From Rhodothermales bacterium (GTDB lineage: Bacteria > Bacteroidota > Rhodothermia > Rhodothermales > JANQRZ01): DNA of 64,000 nucleotides. A program made the translations under genes and the position numbers. The first letter of the stretch is position 1; the number at the start of each line of letters is the position of its first letter. The notes beneath the pieces are model-generated. The model made no database searches. It saw only the letters and a program-made list of their open reading frames with translations, and had not been told where the DNA came from. The DNA is taken from positions 62,001 through 126,000 of the forward strand of contig JBDUXZ010000023.1 in assembly GCA_039944855.1 (NCBI GenBank). Direction: 5' to 3'. Below, piece by piece: positions 44,317 to 54,067 of the stretch.

Positions 44317-44424
44317 GCGGGGGCGTTGGAAAAAGCTGACCCACGCGGGCTCCGCATCTCGTGACAGAGAAGGAGGGCGAGCACATCGCCCCCGCTATTC
44401 TCTGTCGTTCACGAGCTTACCGCC

Positions 44425-45741
44425 ATGCGTATCCGCTTCTCTCCGTTCCTCCTCGCCGCCCTCGCGCTGCTGCTCTGTGCCTCGCCGGCGCAGGCGCAGT
44501 TCTGGGACAAAGTCAAAGACGCCGCCAAGCGCGGGGCCGAACGCGCCGCCGAACGCGAGACCGCCGAGCGCGCGGACCGCGCCGTGACGAACGTGTTCGA
44601 AGCCGGCGACGACGCCGTCGCCTGCGTGGTCGGCGACGACGCCTGCGTCCGGCAGGCGCAGGAGGAGGGGCGCGAGGTCGTCGTCGTGGACCGTGACGGC
44701 GAGCCGCTCCCGGCCGATGCGCAGCCCGCCGCCGCTCCCGCTTCGCCCGCACCTGCCGCGAGTCCTGCCGCGAGTCCTGCTGCTGCACCCGGCGACGGCG
44801 TGTGGGCCAACTACGACTTCGTCCCCGGCGACCGCACCCTCTTCTACGACGACTTCGCCCGCGACCGCGTCGGCGATTTTCCGCGCCGGCTGGAGTTCCG
44901 CAACGGGTCGATGGAGGTCGTCGAGTGGGAGAACGGCCGCGCGCTCCGGGCCAAGACGACGGGCGCCTTCGATGTCGTCCTGTCCGAGACGCTGCCCGAG
45001 CGGTTCACACTCGAGTTCGACTACGTCGCCTCCGACTTCACGAACGACTTCCAGATCCAGATCGTGGACGGCGCGGGCGAGCCGCTCGGTCGCAACTACG
45101 TGCAGGTGGACCCCTACGGCGGCGTCGGCATCGAGTCGTTCGAGCGCGGCGGGGTCTCGTCGGTGCAGGAGGATCGGCGGCTCGACACACAGATGCTCCC
45201 GATCCGCGTCGCGGCCGACGGGTCGTACGTGAAGGTGTACGTCGGCGAGGAGCGCGTTGCGAACATCCCCAACGCCGACCTCGGCCGCAGCGACCGGATC
45301 CGGTTCGCGCTCACCGACGTGCGCGAGGAGCCCATCTACTTCAGCAACCTCCGCGTCGCCGCCGGGGGCCGCGAGATCCTCTACGACCGGCTCATCGCCG
45401 ACGGCCGCGTGGCGACGCACGGCGTGCTCTTCGACACCGGTAGCGACCGGATCAAGCCGGAGTCCACCCCGACGCTCGACGACATCGCCGAGACGCTCCG
45501 GCAATACGGCGACCTCCGCCTCCGCATCGAGGGCCACACCGACAATGCTGGCTCGGCCGACGCCAACCGGCAGCTCTCCGAGCGCCGCGCCGCCGCCGTC
45601 CGCGACTACCTCGTGCAGCGCGAAGGCATCGACGCGAGCCGGCTCGAATCGGCCGGGCTCGGCCAGACCGCGCCCGCCGCCGACAACGCCACGCCGGAGG
45701 GCCGGCAGACGAACCGCCGCGTCGAACTCGTCGTCTTATAA
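44425..45741 (+). CDS. OmpA-family outer-membrane protein with embedded beta-sandwich domain
   Basis: 438 aa. Signal peptide ending SPAQAQ. Residues 25-75 are an Ala/Glu/Arg-rich helix (VKDAAKRGAERAAERETAER). A Pro/Ala linker (95-125) is followed by a laminin-G/3-keto-disaccharide-hydrolase-like beta-sandwich (about 135-320; LFYDDFARDRVGDFPRRLEF, TLEFDYVASDFTNDFQIQI, VGEERVANIPNADLG). The C-terminal OmpA peptidoglycan-binding domain (about 325-438) has VLFDTGSDRIKPES, IEGHTDNAGS and NRQLSERRAAAVRDYL. It likely anchors the outer membrane to the wall. A CTATTCTCT motif is 22 bp upstream of the start. The next gene begins 33 bp downstream and may share its transcript. Confidence 0.88.
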   Translation: MRIRFSPFLLAALALLLCASPAQAQFWDKVKDAAKRGAERAAERETAERADRAVTNVFEAGDDAVACVVGDDACVRQAQEEGREVVVVDRDGEPLPADAQPAAAPASPAPAASPAASPAAAPGDGVWANYDFVPGDRTLFYDDFARDRVGDFPRRLEFRNGSMEVVEWENGRALRAKTTGAFDVVLSETLPERFTLEFDYVASDFTNDFQIQIVDGAGEPLGRNYVQVDPYGGVGIESFERGGVSSVQEDRRLDTQMLPIRVAADGSYVKVYVGEERVANIPNADLGRSDRIRFALTDVREEPIYFSNLRVAAGGREILYDRLIADGRVATHGVLFDTGSDRIKPESTPTLDDIAETLRQYGDLRLRIEGHTDNAGSADANRQLSERRAAAVRDYLVQREGIDASRLESAGLGQTAPAADNATPEGRQTNRRVELVVL

Positions 45742-45773
45742 CCCCGTCCCATTCACGTCAACGCTTCGACCCC

Positions 45774-46607
45774 ATGCGCCGCCTGTTGCTGCTCCCGCTG
45801 CTCCTCGCCCTCGTTCCCGCCGCGCTCGCACAGTCCGCCGAGGAGGTGATGCGCGAGGCCCTCGCCCGCTACGAATCCGAGATGGCCGGCATCCGCGACT
45901 ACACCCTCACGCAAGAGGTCATCGGGAACGAGGTCACGACCTACGCCGAGCGGACGGAGGGGGGCGGCCCGCTCGCGTACACGTACTACGTCGTGACCCC
46001 CGGCGGCCTCTATGACGTCGGCGAGGGCGAGGAGCGCGCCGCCGCCAACAATCCGTTCCTCATGCTCGACCGGGTGGCGGACGAGGCCCGCTACGTCGGC
46101 ACCGAGGACGTGGGTGGGGTCCGGTCGCACGTCCTCGCCGTGGACGACTTCGGCGACATCGCCCGGGAAGCCGGCGCCATCCCCCCGCAGGCCGACGGCG
46201 AGTTCGACATCGACGAGGCCACGTTCTACCTCGGCACCGACGACTACCGCCTCCGCAAGATGACGATGGAGGGGACGATGACGAACGACGGCCGCACGTC
46301 GCCGGTCCGGTTCGAGACGGTGTTCTCGGACTTCCGCACCGTCGACGGCTTCACGACCCCGTTCCGCACCGACATGACGATGCAGGGAGTGGAAGGACAG
46401 ATGTCGGACGCGGAGCGCGAGGACGCGCGGCGGCAGCTCGAAGAGGCACGGCAGCAGATGGGTCAGATGCCGCCCGCGCAGCGCCAGATGATGGAGCGGA
46501 TGATGGGCGACCAGCTCGAAAAGCTTGAGCAGATGCTCGGCGGCGAAGGCTTCGCGATGGAGATCGTCGTGACCGACGTAGCCGTCAACACCGGCCGGCC
46601 GGAGTAG
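45774..46607 (+). CDS. Secreted LolA-like protein
   Basis: 277 aa. Signal peptide MRRLLLLPLLLALVPAALAQ. The mature part, YESEMAGIRDYTLTQEVIGN, then alternating strands and TFYLGTDDYRLRKMTMEGTM, FRTVDGFTTPFRTDMTMQG, has the pattern of LolA/LolB/DUF4292-type half-barrels that carry lipids or lipoproteins. Near the C-terminus is a Gln/Met-rich helix (EEARQQMGQMPPAQRQMMER), then a final strand. No lipobox. It is 33 bp after the OmpA-family gene and probably shares its transcript. The family assignment is by pattern only. Confidence 0.65.
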   Translation: MRRLLLLPLLLALVPAALAQSAEEVMREALARYESEMAGIRDYTLTQEVIGNEVTTYAERTEGGGPLAYTYYVVTPGGLYDVGEGEERAAANNPFLMLDRVADEARYVGTEDVGGVRSHVLAVDDFGDIAREAGAIPPQADGEFDIDEATFYLGTDDYRLRKMTMEGTMTNDGRTSPVRFETVFSDFRTVDGFTTPFRTDMTMQGVEGQMSDAEREDARRQLEEARQQMGQMPPAQRQMMERMMGDQLEKLEQMLGGEGFAMEIVVTDVAVNTGRPE

Positions 46608-46628
46608 TCCGCGTGACGCCCCGGCGAC

Positions 46629-46946
46629 TTACCGGAGCGAGCGGAGGTACGTCCACGACCAGATACCGTGGACGTGCCCGTCGCCCCACTCGAATTGCAC
46701 GGCGTAGTTGCCTGCTGGCACGACCCTCTTGAGTTCGTAGGTCTGGAGGCTCGGGAGGTCCCACACGACGGGGTCGACGGGGTCGGCCATCTTGCCGTGG
46801 CCGCCGCGGCATTCCACGCACGGGCACGCGCGGCGCAGACCCTCGTACGAATACACGGAGGTGTGACCGTCAGCCCACGTGATTGTGAGGGATTGGTCGG
46901 CGTGATCGACGGCGATCTGCGTGGGAGTCGTGCGGGGGTCGCTCAT
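46629..46946 (-). CDS. DUF971 domain protein
   Basis: 105 aa. The family signatures are TITWADGHTSVYSYEGLRRA, CPCVECRGG, PSLQTYELKRVVPAGNYAVQ and FEWGDGHVHGIWSWTYLRSL. DUF971 is the small N-terminal domain of gamma-butyrobetaine hydroxylase and occurs free-standing in bacteria, sometimes near Fe-S cluster assembly genes. The cysteines of CPCVEC may bind metal. It is convergent with the LolA-like gene (21-bp gap) and divergent from the dioxygenase. Confidence 0.88.
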   Translation of the reverse strand: MSDPRTTPTQIAVDHADQSLTITWADGHTSVYSYEGLRRACPCVECRGGHGKMADPVDPVVWDLPSLQTYELKRVVPAGNYAVQFEWGDGHVHGIWSWTYLRSLR

Positions 46947-47007
46947 GCGGGGAGGGAAGGCGGCGTGGCGTGCAGGGTGGTCGGAAACCGACCGCACGGA
47001 AGGTAGT

Positions 47008-47025
47008 TGTTTGTTGTAACGAACA
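47008..47025 (+). promoter_or_regulatory. Operator-like inverted repeat ahead of the dioxygenase operon
   Basis: TGTTTGTT-GT-AACGAACA: 8-bp arms with one mismatch and a 2-bp spacer, ending 8 bp before the ATG at 47034. Its base composition contrasts with the region. It is placed to block transcription or translation of the operon. No regulator gene is beside it. Confidence 0.55.
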
Positions 47026-47033
47026 TCAATGCC

Positions 47034-47957
47034 ATGCCTCTCCCCATCTCCGGTCTTCACCACGTCAGCGCGATCGCCGGCCCGCCGCAGTCCAACGTCG
47101 ATTTCTACGTCGGCGTGCTCGGCCTCTGCCTCGTCAAGCGGACGGTCAATTTCGACGATCCCAGCGCGTATCACCTCTACTACGGCGATGCGACCGGTCG
47201 CCCCGGCACGGCGATGACGACGTTCCCGTGGCCGAACGCTGTGCCCGGCCGCGCTGGCGCGGGGATGACGGCCGCGACGGCGTTCTCCGTCCCCGCCGAT
47301 GCGCTCGATTTCTGGATGGGTCGCTTCGCCGACCGCGCGCTCGACTTCGACGCGCCGACGGAGCGCTTCGGCGAGGCCGTGCTCGCGTTCGCCGACCCCG
47401 ACGGGTTGCCGCTCGAACTCGTCGCCCACGACGCGGCGCCCGATGCGATCCCGGACGCGCACGCGATCCGCGGCTTCCACAGCGTCACGCTCGCGCTCGC
47501 CGACCCGACGCCGACAGCACGCGTACTGACCGACGTATTCGGGTGGGACGACGGGGGCGAGGAGGGCGGACGGCTCCGCTTCCGCGCACCCGACGGCGGC
47601 CCGGCGAGCGTCGTCGACCTCGTGCAGACGGATGAGCGCGGGCGGCCCGGCGCCGGGACCGTCCACCACGTCGCCTTCCGCGCCCGCGACGACGACGAGC
47701 AGCGCGCGTGGCGCGACGCACTCCGCACCGCCGGGCTGCACCCGACCGAGGTGAAGGACCGCCAGTATTTTCGCTCCATCTATTGCCGCGAGCCCGGCGG
47801 CGTCCTCTTCGAGATCGCCACCGACGGGCCAGGCTTCACCACCGACGAGGCGGCCGCCGACCTCGGCACCGCGCTGAAGCTGCCGCCGTGGCTCGAATCC
47901 CGCCGCGACGCCATCGCGCAGCGGCTCCCCCCTCTCACCCTTCCGACTTCCCGATGA
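47034..47957 (+). CDS. Ring-cleaving dioxygenase (MhqO-like, glyoxalase superfamily)
   Basis: 307 aa from the ATG at 47034. Two vicinal-oxygen-chelate modules: GLHHVSAIAGPPQSNVDFYV with RTVNFDDPSAYHLYYGD, then IRGFHSVTLALADPTPTARV with TVHHVAFRARDDDEQ and GGVLFEIATDGPGF. The metal ligands His (LHHVS), His (TVHHVAF) and Glu (LFEIATD) are present. This is the family of Bacillus MhqA/E/O, dioxygenases acting on hydroquinones. The stop overlaps the start of an esterase gene (ATGA), the same pairing as mhqO/mhqD-type genes. A role in quinone or catechol detoxification is therefore likely. Confidence 0.88.
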   Translation: MPLPISGLHHVSAIAGPPQSNVDFYVGVLGLCLVKRTVNFDDPSAYHLYYGDATGRPGTAMTTFPWPNAVPGRAGAGMTAATAFSVPADALDFWMGRFADRALDFDAPTERFGEAVLAFADPDGLPLELVAHDAAPDAIPDAHAIRGFHSVTLALADPTPTARVLTDVFGWDDGGEEGGRLRFRAPDGGPASVVDLVQTDERGRPGAGTVHHVAFRARDDDEQRAWRDALRTAGLHPTEVKDRQYFRSIYCREPGGVLFEIATDGPGFTTDEAAADLGTALKLPPWLESRRDAIAQRLPPLTLPTSR

Positions 47958-48631
47958 GCCCCAACGACCCGCACGCCGACCCCCTCGTTCGCACCGTCGG
48001 AGCCCCGTTCGAGCGCGCCCGCGCCGCCGTGATCATCCTCCACGGGCGCGGCGACTCGGCCGACGGGATTCTCGGGCTCGCCGAGGAGTTCGCGCAGCCG
48101 GACGTGGCGTACGTCGCGCCACAGGCGGCGGACCAGCAGTGGTATCCGTACTCGTTCCTCGCGCCGCTCTCCCGCAACGAGCCGTACCTCTCGTCTGCGC
48201 TCCGGGTCGTCGGGCGGATGGTGGAGGAGGTCGAAGCGGCGGGCATCCCGCCGGAGCGGACCGTGCTGATGGGCTTCTCGCAGGGGGCCTGCCTCGCGAG
48301 CGAGTTCGCGGCGCGGAATCCCCGGCGCTACGGCGGGGTCGTCGCGCTCAGCGGCGGGCTGATCGGGAACGAGCAGCTGCAAGCTGTCGACCCGCCCGCC
48401 GACAAGGTGCTGGATTACGAGGGCGATCTCGCCGGCACGCCCGTTTTCCTCGGGTGCAGCGACGTGGACGCCCACATCCCGCTCGTCCGCGTCGAGCACT
48501 CCGCCGAGGCGCTGGAGAAGATGGGCGCCGACGTGACGCTGCGGATCTACCCCGGCATGGGCCACACCGTCAACGACGACGAGATCCGGTTCGTCCGCGG
48601 CCTCCTCGCTCGTGTGCAAGAGGCCGCGTAG
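47954..48631 (+). CDS. Phospholipase/carboxylesterase family hydrolase (MhqD-like)
   Basis: 225 aa. Alpha/beta hydrolase with nucleophile Ser in LMGFSQGACLA, preceded by VIILHGRGDSADG; the acid is in GCSDVDAHIP and the His in PGMGHTVNDDE. The fold and length fit the PF02230 family, which holds YpfH, MhqD and short-chain carboxylesterases. It overlaps the dioxygenase stop by 4 bp and is translationally coupled. With the dioxygenase it likely forms a small detoxification operon for quinone-like compounds; the exact substrate is not evident. Confidence 0.9.
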   Translation: MSPNDPHADPLVRTVGAPFERARAAVIILHGRGDSADGILGLAEEFAQPDVAYVAPQAADQQWYPYSFLAPLSRNEPYLSSALRVVGRMVEEVEAAGIPPERTVLMGFSQGACLASEFAARNPRRYGGVVALSGGLIGNEQLQAVDPPADKVLDYEGDLAGTPVFLGCSDVDAHIPLVRVEHSAEALEKMGADVTLRIYPGMGHTVNDDEIRFVRGLLARVQEAA

Positions 48632-48674
48632 TCCCGGCCTCAAGTGCGTCGCTATCCACCAAACCCCGCCCGAG

Positions 48675-49576
48675 ATGAACACGTCGCCGTGGCCCACGCT
48701 CCCGCCGCTCGCCGACTGGCAGGACACCTGCTCGACGCTCCACCTCTGGACGCAGGTTGTCGGCAAAGTCCGGCTCGCACTCGGGGCCGACCTGAATCAC
48801 TGCTGGGGCGTCGCGCTCTACGTCACTCCGCGCGGGCTGACGACCTCGGCGATGCCGTTCGCGACGGGCAGCGTGCAGATCGACTTCGACTTCGTCGATC
48901 ACGCGCTTCGCGTCGAGACGTCGGAGGGCAAGCGAGCGTCGTTCGCGCTCGAACCGATGTCGGTGGCGGCGTTCTATCGCCGGACGATGGACGCGCTCCG
49001 CGAGGTCGGCGTCGAGGTCCAGATCTGGCCCGTGCCCGTCGAACTGCCGGAGGTGATCCCGTTCGAAGACGACACCGAGCACGCGAGCTACGACGCCGAT
49101 GCCGTCCACGTTTTCTGGCGCGCGCTCGTGCAAGCGGACCGCGTATTCACCGACTTCCGCGCGCGGTTCGTCGGCAAGTCGAGCCCGTCGCACTTTTTCT
49201 GGGGCGCATTCGATCTCGCCGTGACACGGTTCTCGGGGCGGACGGCGCCGCAGCACCCCGGCGGCTACCCCAACATCGCCGACCGGGTGATGCACGAGGC
49301 GTATTCGCACGAAGTGGCGAGTGCCGGCTTCTGGCCGGGGTCGGGACTCGGCGAGGCCGCGTTCTACGCCTACGCATACCCCACGCCCGACGGGTTTGCC
49401 GACCGCGCCGTCGAGCCCGACGCCGCGTACTTCTACCCCGACCTCGGCGAGTTCGTCCTGCCGTACGAGGCCGTGCGGACGGCGCCTGACCCCGACGCCG
49501 CGTTGCTGGCGTTTCTGCAGAGCACGTACGAAGCCGCTGCCGACCTCGCCGACTGGGACCGCGCCGCGCTCGAACG

Positions 49577-49580
<4 letters not shown>
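48675..49580 (+). CDS. DUF5996 family protein
   Basis: 301 aa from the ATG at 48675 (MNTSPWPTLPPLADWQDTCS). The beginning WPxLPxxxWxDTxxTLHLWTQVVGKVRLA and later SPSHFFWGAFDLAVTRFSGR, PNIADRVMHEAYSHEVASAG and FWPGSG are characteristic of DUF5996, whose members are about 300 aa with no known activity. It follows the esterase by 43 bp and is probably in the same operon. Its stop codon shares the palindrome CTAG with the stop of the convergent MalK-type gene. Confidence 0.88.
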
Positions 49581-50710
<1,130 letters not shown>

Positions 50711-50737
50711 GATTCGACAGGGGTGGTTGATCAGAAA

Positions 50738-50765
50738 GTAGAGACGCAGCATGCTGCGTCTGTAC
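50738..50765. repeat. REP-like palindrome between MalG- and MalK-type genes
   Basis: Left arm GTAGAGACGCAGCA (50738-50751), right arm TGCTGCGTCTGTAC (50752-50765), one mismatch at the foot. It begins with GTAG, the tetranucleotide typical of REPs moved by REP-associated tyrosine transposases. Nearly identical to 30477-30504. Confidence 0.85.
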
Positions 50766-50792
50766 GGGTGGCACGTTGCTCGGTGCGTAGCA

Positions 50793-51635
50793 TCATCCCT
50801 TGACGGCGCCGAGCGTGAGGCCGGAGATAAGGTAGCGGCTGAGCGCGAGGAAGAGGCCGACGACGGGGATCGAGACGAGGAGCGCGCCGGCGGCGTAGAG
50901 CCCCCACTGCGTCGTCATGTCGCCCTGAAACATCTTGAGCCCGAGCGGGAGCGTGAACATGTCCGTGTCTTGCAAGACGACGTTCGCGACGACGTACTCA
51001 TTCCACGCCGTCATGAACGAGAAGAGCGCGGTGATGACGAGGGCGGGCGCGGCGAGCGGGAAGATCACGCGGCGGAACGCCTGCCACGGCGTGCACCCGT
51101 CGATGCGCGCCGCCTCTTCGAGCGCGATCGGGATCGTGTCGTAGTACCCCTTCATCTGCCACACGCAGAACGGCAGGGCCGTCGCCGAATAGATCACGAT
51201 GATGCCGAGGTACGAGTTCAGCAACTGGAGGTTGATGAGCACGACGTAGAGCGGCAGCAGCAACATCGTCGCCGGAAACATCTGCGTGATGAGCAGGCCG
51301 CTGAGCATCGAGCCGCGGCCCATGAATTTGTACCGGCTGATGGCGTAGCCCGCCGTCGAGGCGAGCGCGACGCCGGTCACGGTGACGACGAACGAGACGA
51401 TGAGCGAGTTCATCATCCACCGCAGGAACGGCGTCTCGAAGAGGAGCACGCGGTAGTTGTCGAGCGTCGCGCCGTCGGGGATGAACGCGAGCGAGGTCGA
51501 GAGGAGCTGGTCGCCGGGGCGGAGGCTGACGGTGATGATCCGCGTGATCGGGTAGACCGCGATGAACGCGAAGAGCGTGAGCACGGCGTACGGGCCAATG
51601 CGTCCGAGCAGGGATTTCGAGTCGAGTCGGGCCAT
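50793..51635 (-). CDS. malG: Maltodextrin ABC permease, MalG type
   Basis: 280 aa from the ATG at 51635 (MARLDSKSLLGRIGPYAVLT). Six membrane helices and the cytoplasmic EAA loop EEAARIDGCTPWQAFRRVIF, which docks on the ATPase. The C-terminus LSRYLISGLTLGAVKG is typical of MalG/YcjP-like permeases, which end in GAVKG. Sugar specificity cannot be read from the sequence; the neighbouring amylases suggest maltodextrins. The gap of 76 bp to the MalF-type gene contains a stem-loop. Confidence 0.92.
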   Translation of the reverse strand: MARLDSKSLLGRIGPYAVLTLFAFIAVYPITRIITVSLRPGDQLLSTSLAFIPDGATLDNYRVLLFETPFLRWMMNSLIVSFVVTVTGVALASTAGYAISRYKFMGRGSMLSGLLITQMFPATMLLLPLYVVLINLQLLNSYLGIIVIYSATALPFCVWQMKGYYDTIPIALEEAARIDGCTPWQAFRRVIFPLAAPALVITALFSFMTAWNEYVVANVVLQDTDMFTLPLGLKMFQGDMTTQWGLYAAGALLVSIPVVGLFLALSRYLISGLTLGAVKG

Positions 51636-51665
51636 GTGTTTCAAGTTCGGGGTCCGGGGTTTTGA

Positions 51666-51689
51666 GCGGGAGGATTCTCGACCTCCCGC
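51666..51689 (-). repeat. Stem-loop in the malF-malG gap
   Basis: Perfect 8-bp stem GCGGGAGG/CCTCCCGC (51666-51673 with 51682-51689) around an 8-nt loop. It is not followed by a T-run on the minus strand, so mRNA stability or processing is likelier than termination. Confidence 0.55.
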
Positions 51690-51711
51690 CTCGTACTTCC
51701 AACCTCCAACA

Positions 51712-52701
51712 CTAATACGCTGCCTCCGTGGCGTTCGTCCGCTTGAGCAGGACCTGGGTGAAGACGAAGAGCACGGCGAAGATCACCATCGAGAGCGCGG
51801 CGGCCCAACCGAAGCGGTACATCTGGAAGGCCGCCTCGTAGACGTAGCTCACGAGGATGTGCGTCTGGTCGTTGGGCTCGCCGCCGTTCGAGACGAGCCA
51901 GACGACGTTGATGTTGTTGAACGTCCACACCACGCCGAGTGTGATGGCCGGGATCATCACCGGCTTGAGGAGCGGCACGGTGATGCTCCAGAACTTCCGC
52001 CACTCGCTCGCGCCGTCCACGTCCGCCGCCTCGTACAGCTCGCCGGGGATCGACTGCAGGCCGCCGAGCGCGACGACCATCATGAAGGGGAAGCCGAGCC
52101 AGATGTTCGTGAGGATGACGGCGACGAACGCCTCGAACGGGCTCGTCAGCCACGCGATCGGGTCCATCCCGAAGGCACCCGAGAGGAACAGGTTGATGGC
52201 GCCGTACTCGTAGTTGAACATGCCCCGCCACGTCAGCGCGGTGATGTACTGCGGGAGCGCCCACGGCAGGATCAGCAGCACCCGCCAGGCCGGCTTCCCG
52301 ACGATGAACGTCTTGTTCAGGATCACGGCGAGGAACACGCCGAGCCCGACGTGGAAGACGATGTTGACCACCGTCCACACGATGGTCTTGAAAAACACGC
52401 TCCAGAATGCGGCCTCGGTGAAGACGGCGGCGTACTGCTGAAGCCCGATCACATCCCAGTCGCGGATGTGGTAGATGTTCATGTTCGAGAGCGAGAGCAC
52501 CACGTTGTAGAAGAACGGGTACGCCACGACGGAGAGCACGATGAGGACGGTCGGCCCTAGGAGGGACCAGAGGAAGATCCGGTGCCGCCACGTCTCGCTC
52601 AGGCGGGAGGCGGGGGCGACGGGGTCCGTCTGCCGGGCCATCTTTTCCTTCGAGCGCTCGCGGGCTTCGAGCCCCGCCACGGTGTCTTTCGCTTCGAGCA
52701 T
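51712..52701 (-). CDS. malF: Maltodextrin ABC permease, MalF type
   Basis: 329 aa from the ATG at 52701 (MLEAKDTVAGLEARERSKEK). A cytoplasmic N-terminus of about 40 residues precedes six or so membrane helices starting with FLWSLLGPTVLIVLSVVAYP. The EAA loop is LYEAADVDGASEWRKFWSIT, with the following VPLLKPVMIPAI. MalF in enteric bacteria has a large periplasmic loop that is absent here, as in MalF-like proteins of most other bacteria. It pairs with the MalG-type gene. The long gap to the binding-protein gene carries an inverted repeat. Confidence 0.92.
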   Translation of the reverse strand: MLEAKDTVAGLEARERSKEKMARQTDPVAPASRLSETWRHRIFLWSLLGPTVLIVLSVVAYPFFYNVVLSLSNMNIYHIRDWDVIGLQQYAAVFTEAAFWSVFFKTIVWTVVNIVFHVGLGVFLAVILNKTFIVGKPAWRVLLILPWALPQYITALTWRGMFNYEYGAINLFLSGAFGMDPIAWLTSPFEAFVAVILTNIWLGFPFMMVVALGGLQSIPGELYEAADVDGASEWRKFWSITVPLLKPVMIPAITLGVVWTFNNINVVWLVSNGGEPNDQTHILVSYVYEAAFQMYRFGWAAALSMVIFAVLFVFTQVLLKRTNATEAAY

Positions 52702-52722
52702 GGGGTGTGTGATGCGTAATGG

Positions 52723-52779
52723 GTGATGCGTGAGGGTGCCCTGCCCCGTCGCTCTGCCGTGGGCACGGTCACGCATCAC
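52723..52779 (-). repeat. Inverted repeat between the sugar-binding lipoprotein and MalF-type genes
   Basis: GTGATGCGTGAGGGTGCC (52723-52740) pairs with the segment at 52761-52779 (GGGCACGGTCACGCATCAC) with two mismatches, loop about 20 nt. It is at the place where Escherichia coli malE and malF are separated by REP elements that stabilise the malE end of the mRNA. Confidence 0.65.
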
Positions 52780-52789
52780 GCATCACTCG

Positions 52790-54001
52790 TCATAAAAACG
52801 TGTCGGCGATGAGCTTCTCGACGTTCTCCTGCATGAGGCGGGCGCCTTCTTCGGGCGTGACGGCGCCGTTCATGATGAGCTGGTAGGGGCCGCGCATCCC
52901 GTCCCACACCTGCCGCATCTGCGGCGCGATCGGCATCATCCGGCCCTTCTCGACGGTCGCGAGCGAGGCTTGCAACTCGGCGTTGTCTCGGACGGCGTCG
53001 GACTCGCGGACGGTGCGCATCGTGGGGATCGTGGCGAGGTCGGCGGCCATCTGGCGCTGGATGGCGGCGCCGGTAAGCGCCATCAGCACGGCGCGGACGG
53101 CGGGCAGCTTGTCGTCGGGCACGTTGACGTTGACGGAGTAGCCCTTCGCGGCGACCATCGGGCCGGACCACTGCCCGGTCTCGCTCACGCGCGGGATCGG
53201 CGCGATGCCGTAGTCGATGCCGGAGTCGCCGTATCCGGCCCATGCCCACGGACCGTTGATGATGCTCGCGGCGCGGCCCTCCTTAAAGAGCGTTTCAGCC
53301 ACGTCGTAGTCGCTCTCGCCGGGGATCACGCCGTACTTATCGCGGAGGTCGAGCACGAAGCGGATCGCGCGGACGGTCGCCTCGTTGTCGAGCGTCGGGT
53401 GGCCCTCGTCGTCGAGCACCCAGCCGCCGAAGCCGGTGAGGAAGGGGATGAAGAAGAACGGCTCACGGTAGTTCCACGTCAGCCCGTACGTGTCGGTCCG
53501 CCCGTCGCCGTCGGTGTCCTTCGTCTCGCGCTGGAGCGCGGCGATCATCTCGTCGGTCGTCTCGGGCGGCGTCGGGAGGAGCGCCTTGTTGTAGACGAAG
53601 ACGAGCTGGTTGCCGATCTGGTCGGCGAGCATCCACGGCTCGCCCTCCCAGCGGACGATGCCCTCGTCGGTGAACTGCGCGAGGTAGTCGGCGGGGAGGA
53701 CTTCGTCGATGGGCCGGATCGTCGCGGTGACGGCGAGCACGCCGACGTTGTCCGCCGGGCCGAAGATCAGCTCCGGCCCCTGCCCTCCGACGGAGCCGAC
53801 GACGAAGAGATTCCGCAGCTCCTCGGTCTCGCGGTAGAGCGCTTCGACGACGACGGTGTCCTGCTCGGCGTTGAGCCGGGCGACGGCCTCGTTGAAGAAC
53901 ACCCGCTCGGCCCCGGTCTTCTGGTGCCAGATGCGGACGCGCGTCCGGTCGTCCTCCGGCCCGCACCCTGCCATAAGTAGCAGGACGAGCGCTAGCGTCA
54001 T
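52790..54001 (-). CDS. Carbohydrate ABC transporter solute-binding lipoprotein
   Basis: 403 aa from the ATG at 54001. A short signal ends in lipobox LLLMAGC (about Cys12), so it is lipid-anchored. The mature protein has the family-1 binding fold: RIWHQKTGAERVFFNEAVAR, ELIFGPADNVGVLA, VYNKALLPTPPETTDEMIAA, AASIINGPWAWAGYGDSGID, PMVAAKGYSVNVN. Maltodextrin-type specificity is inferred from the operon. A start at 54064 would read through the REP-like palindrome and is rejected, though that palindrome sits only 4 bp from the chosen ATG and might hinder ribosome access. Confidence 0.9.
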   Translation of the reverse strand: MTLALVLLLMAGCGPEDDRTRVRIWHQKTGAERVFFNEAVARLNAEQDTVVVEALYRETEELRNLFVVGSVGGQGPELIFGPADNVGVLAVTATIRPIDEVLPADYLAQFTDEGIVRWEGEPWMLADQIGNQLVFVYNKALLPTPPETTDEMIAALQRETKDTDGDGRTDTYGLTWNYREPFFFIPFLTGFGGWVLDDEGHPTLDNEATVRAIRFVLDLRDKYGVIPGESDYDVAETLFKEGRAASIINGPWAWAGYGDSGIDYGIAPIPRVSETGQWSGPMVAAKGYSVNVNVPDDKLPAVRAVLMALTGAAIQRQMAADLATIPTMRTVRESDAVRDNAELQASLATVEKGRMMPIAPQMRQVWDGMRGPYQLIMNGAVTPEEGARLMQENVEKLIADTFL

Positions 54002-54005
54002 CACC

Positions 54006-54033
54006 GTAGGGGCGCAGCACGCTGCGCCCCTAC
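54006..54033. repeat. REP-like palindrome between amylase and binding-protein genes
   Basis: GTAGGGGCGCAGC (54006-54018) and its exact complement (54021-54033) around AC, feet GTAG/CTAC. Ends 27 bp from the GH13 lipoprotein stop (54068) on one side, 4 bp from the binding-protein start on the other. The central GCAGCA/GCTGC core is shared with the other elements; the outer arm is GGGGC instead of AGAC. Confidence 0.85.
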
Positions 54034-54067
54034 CACGCTGAAGAAAATGGAAGAGCCTCAACATTGG

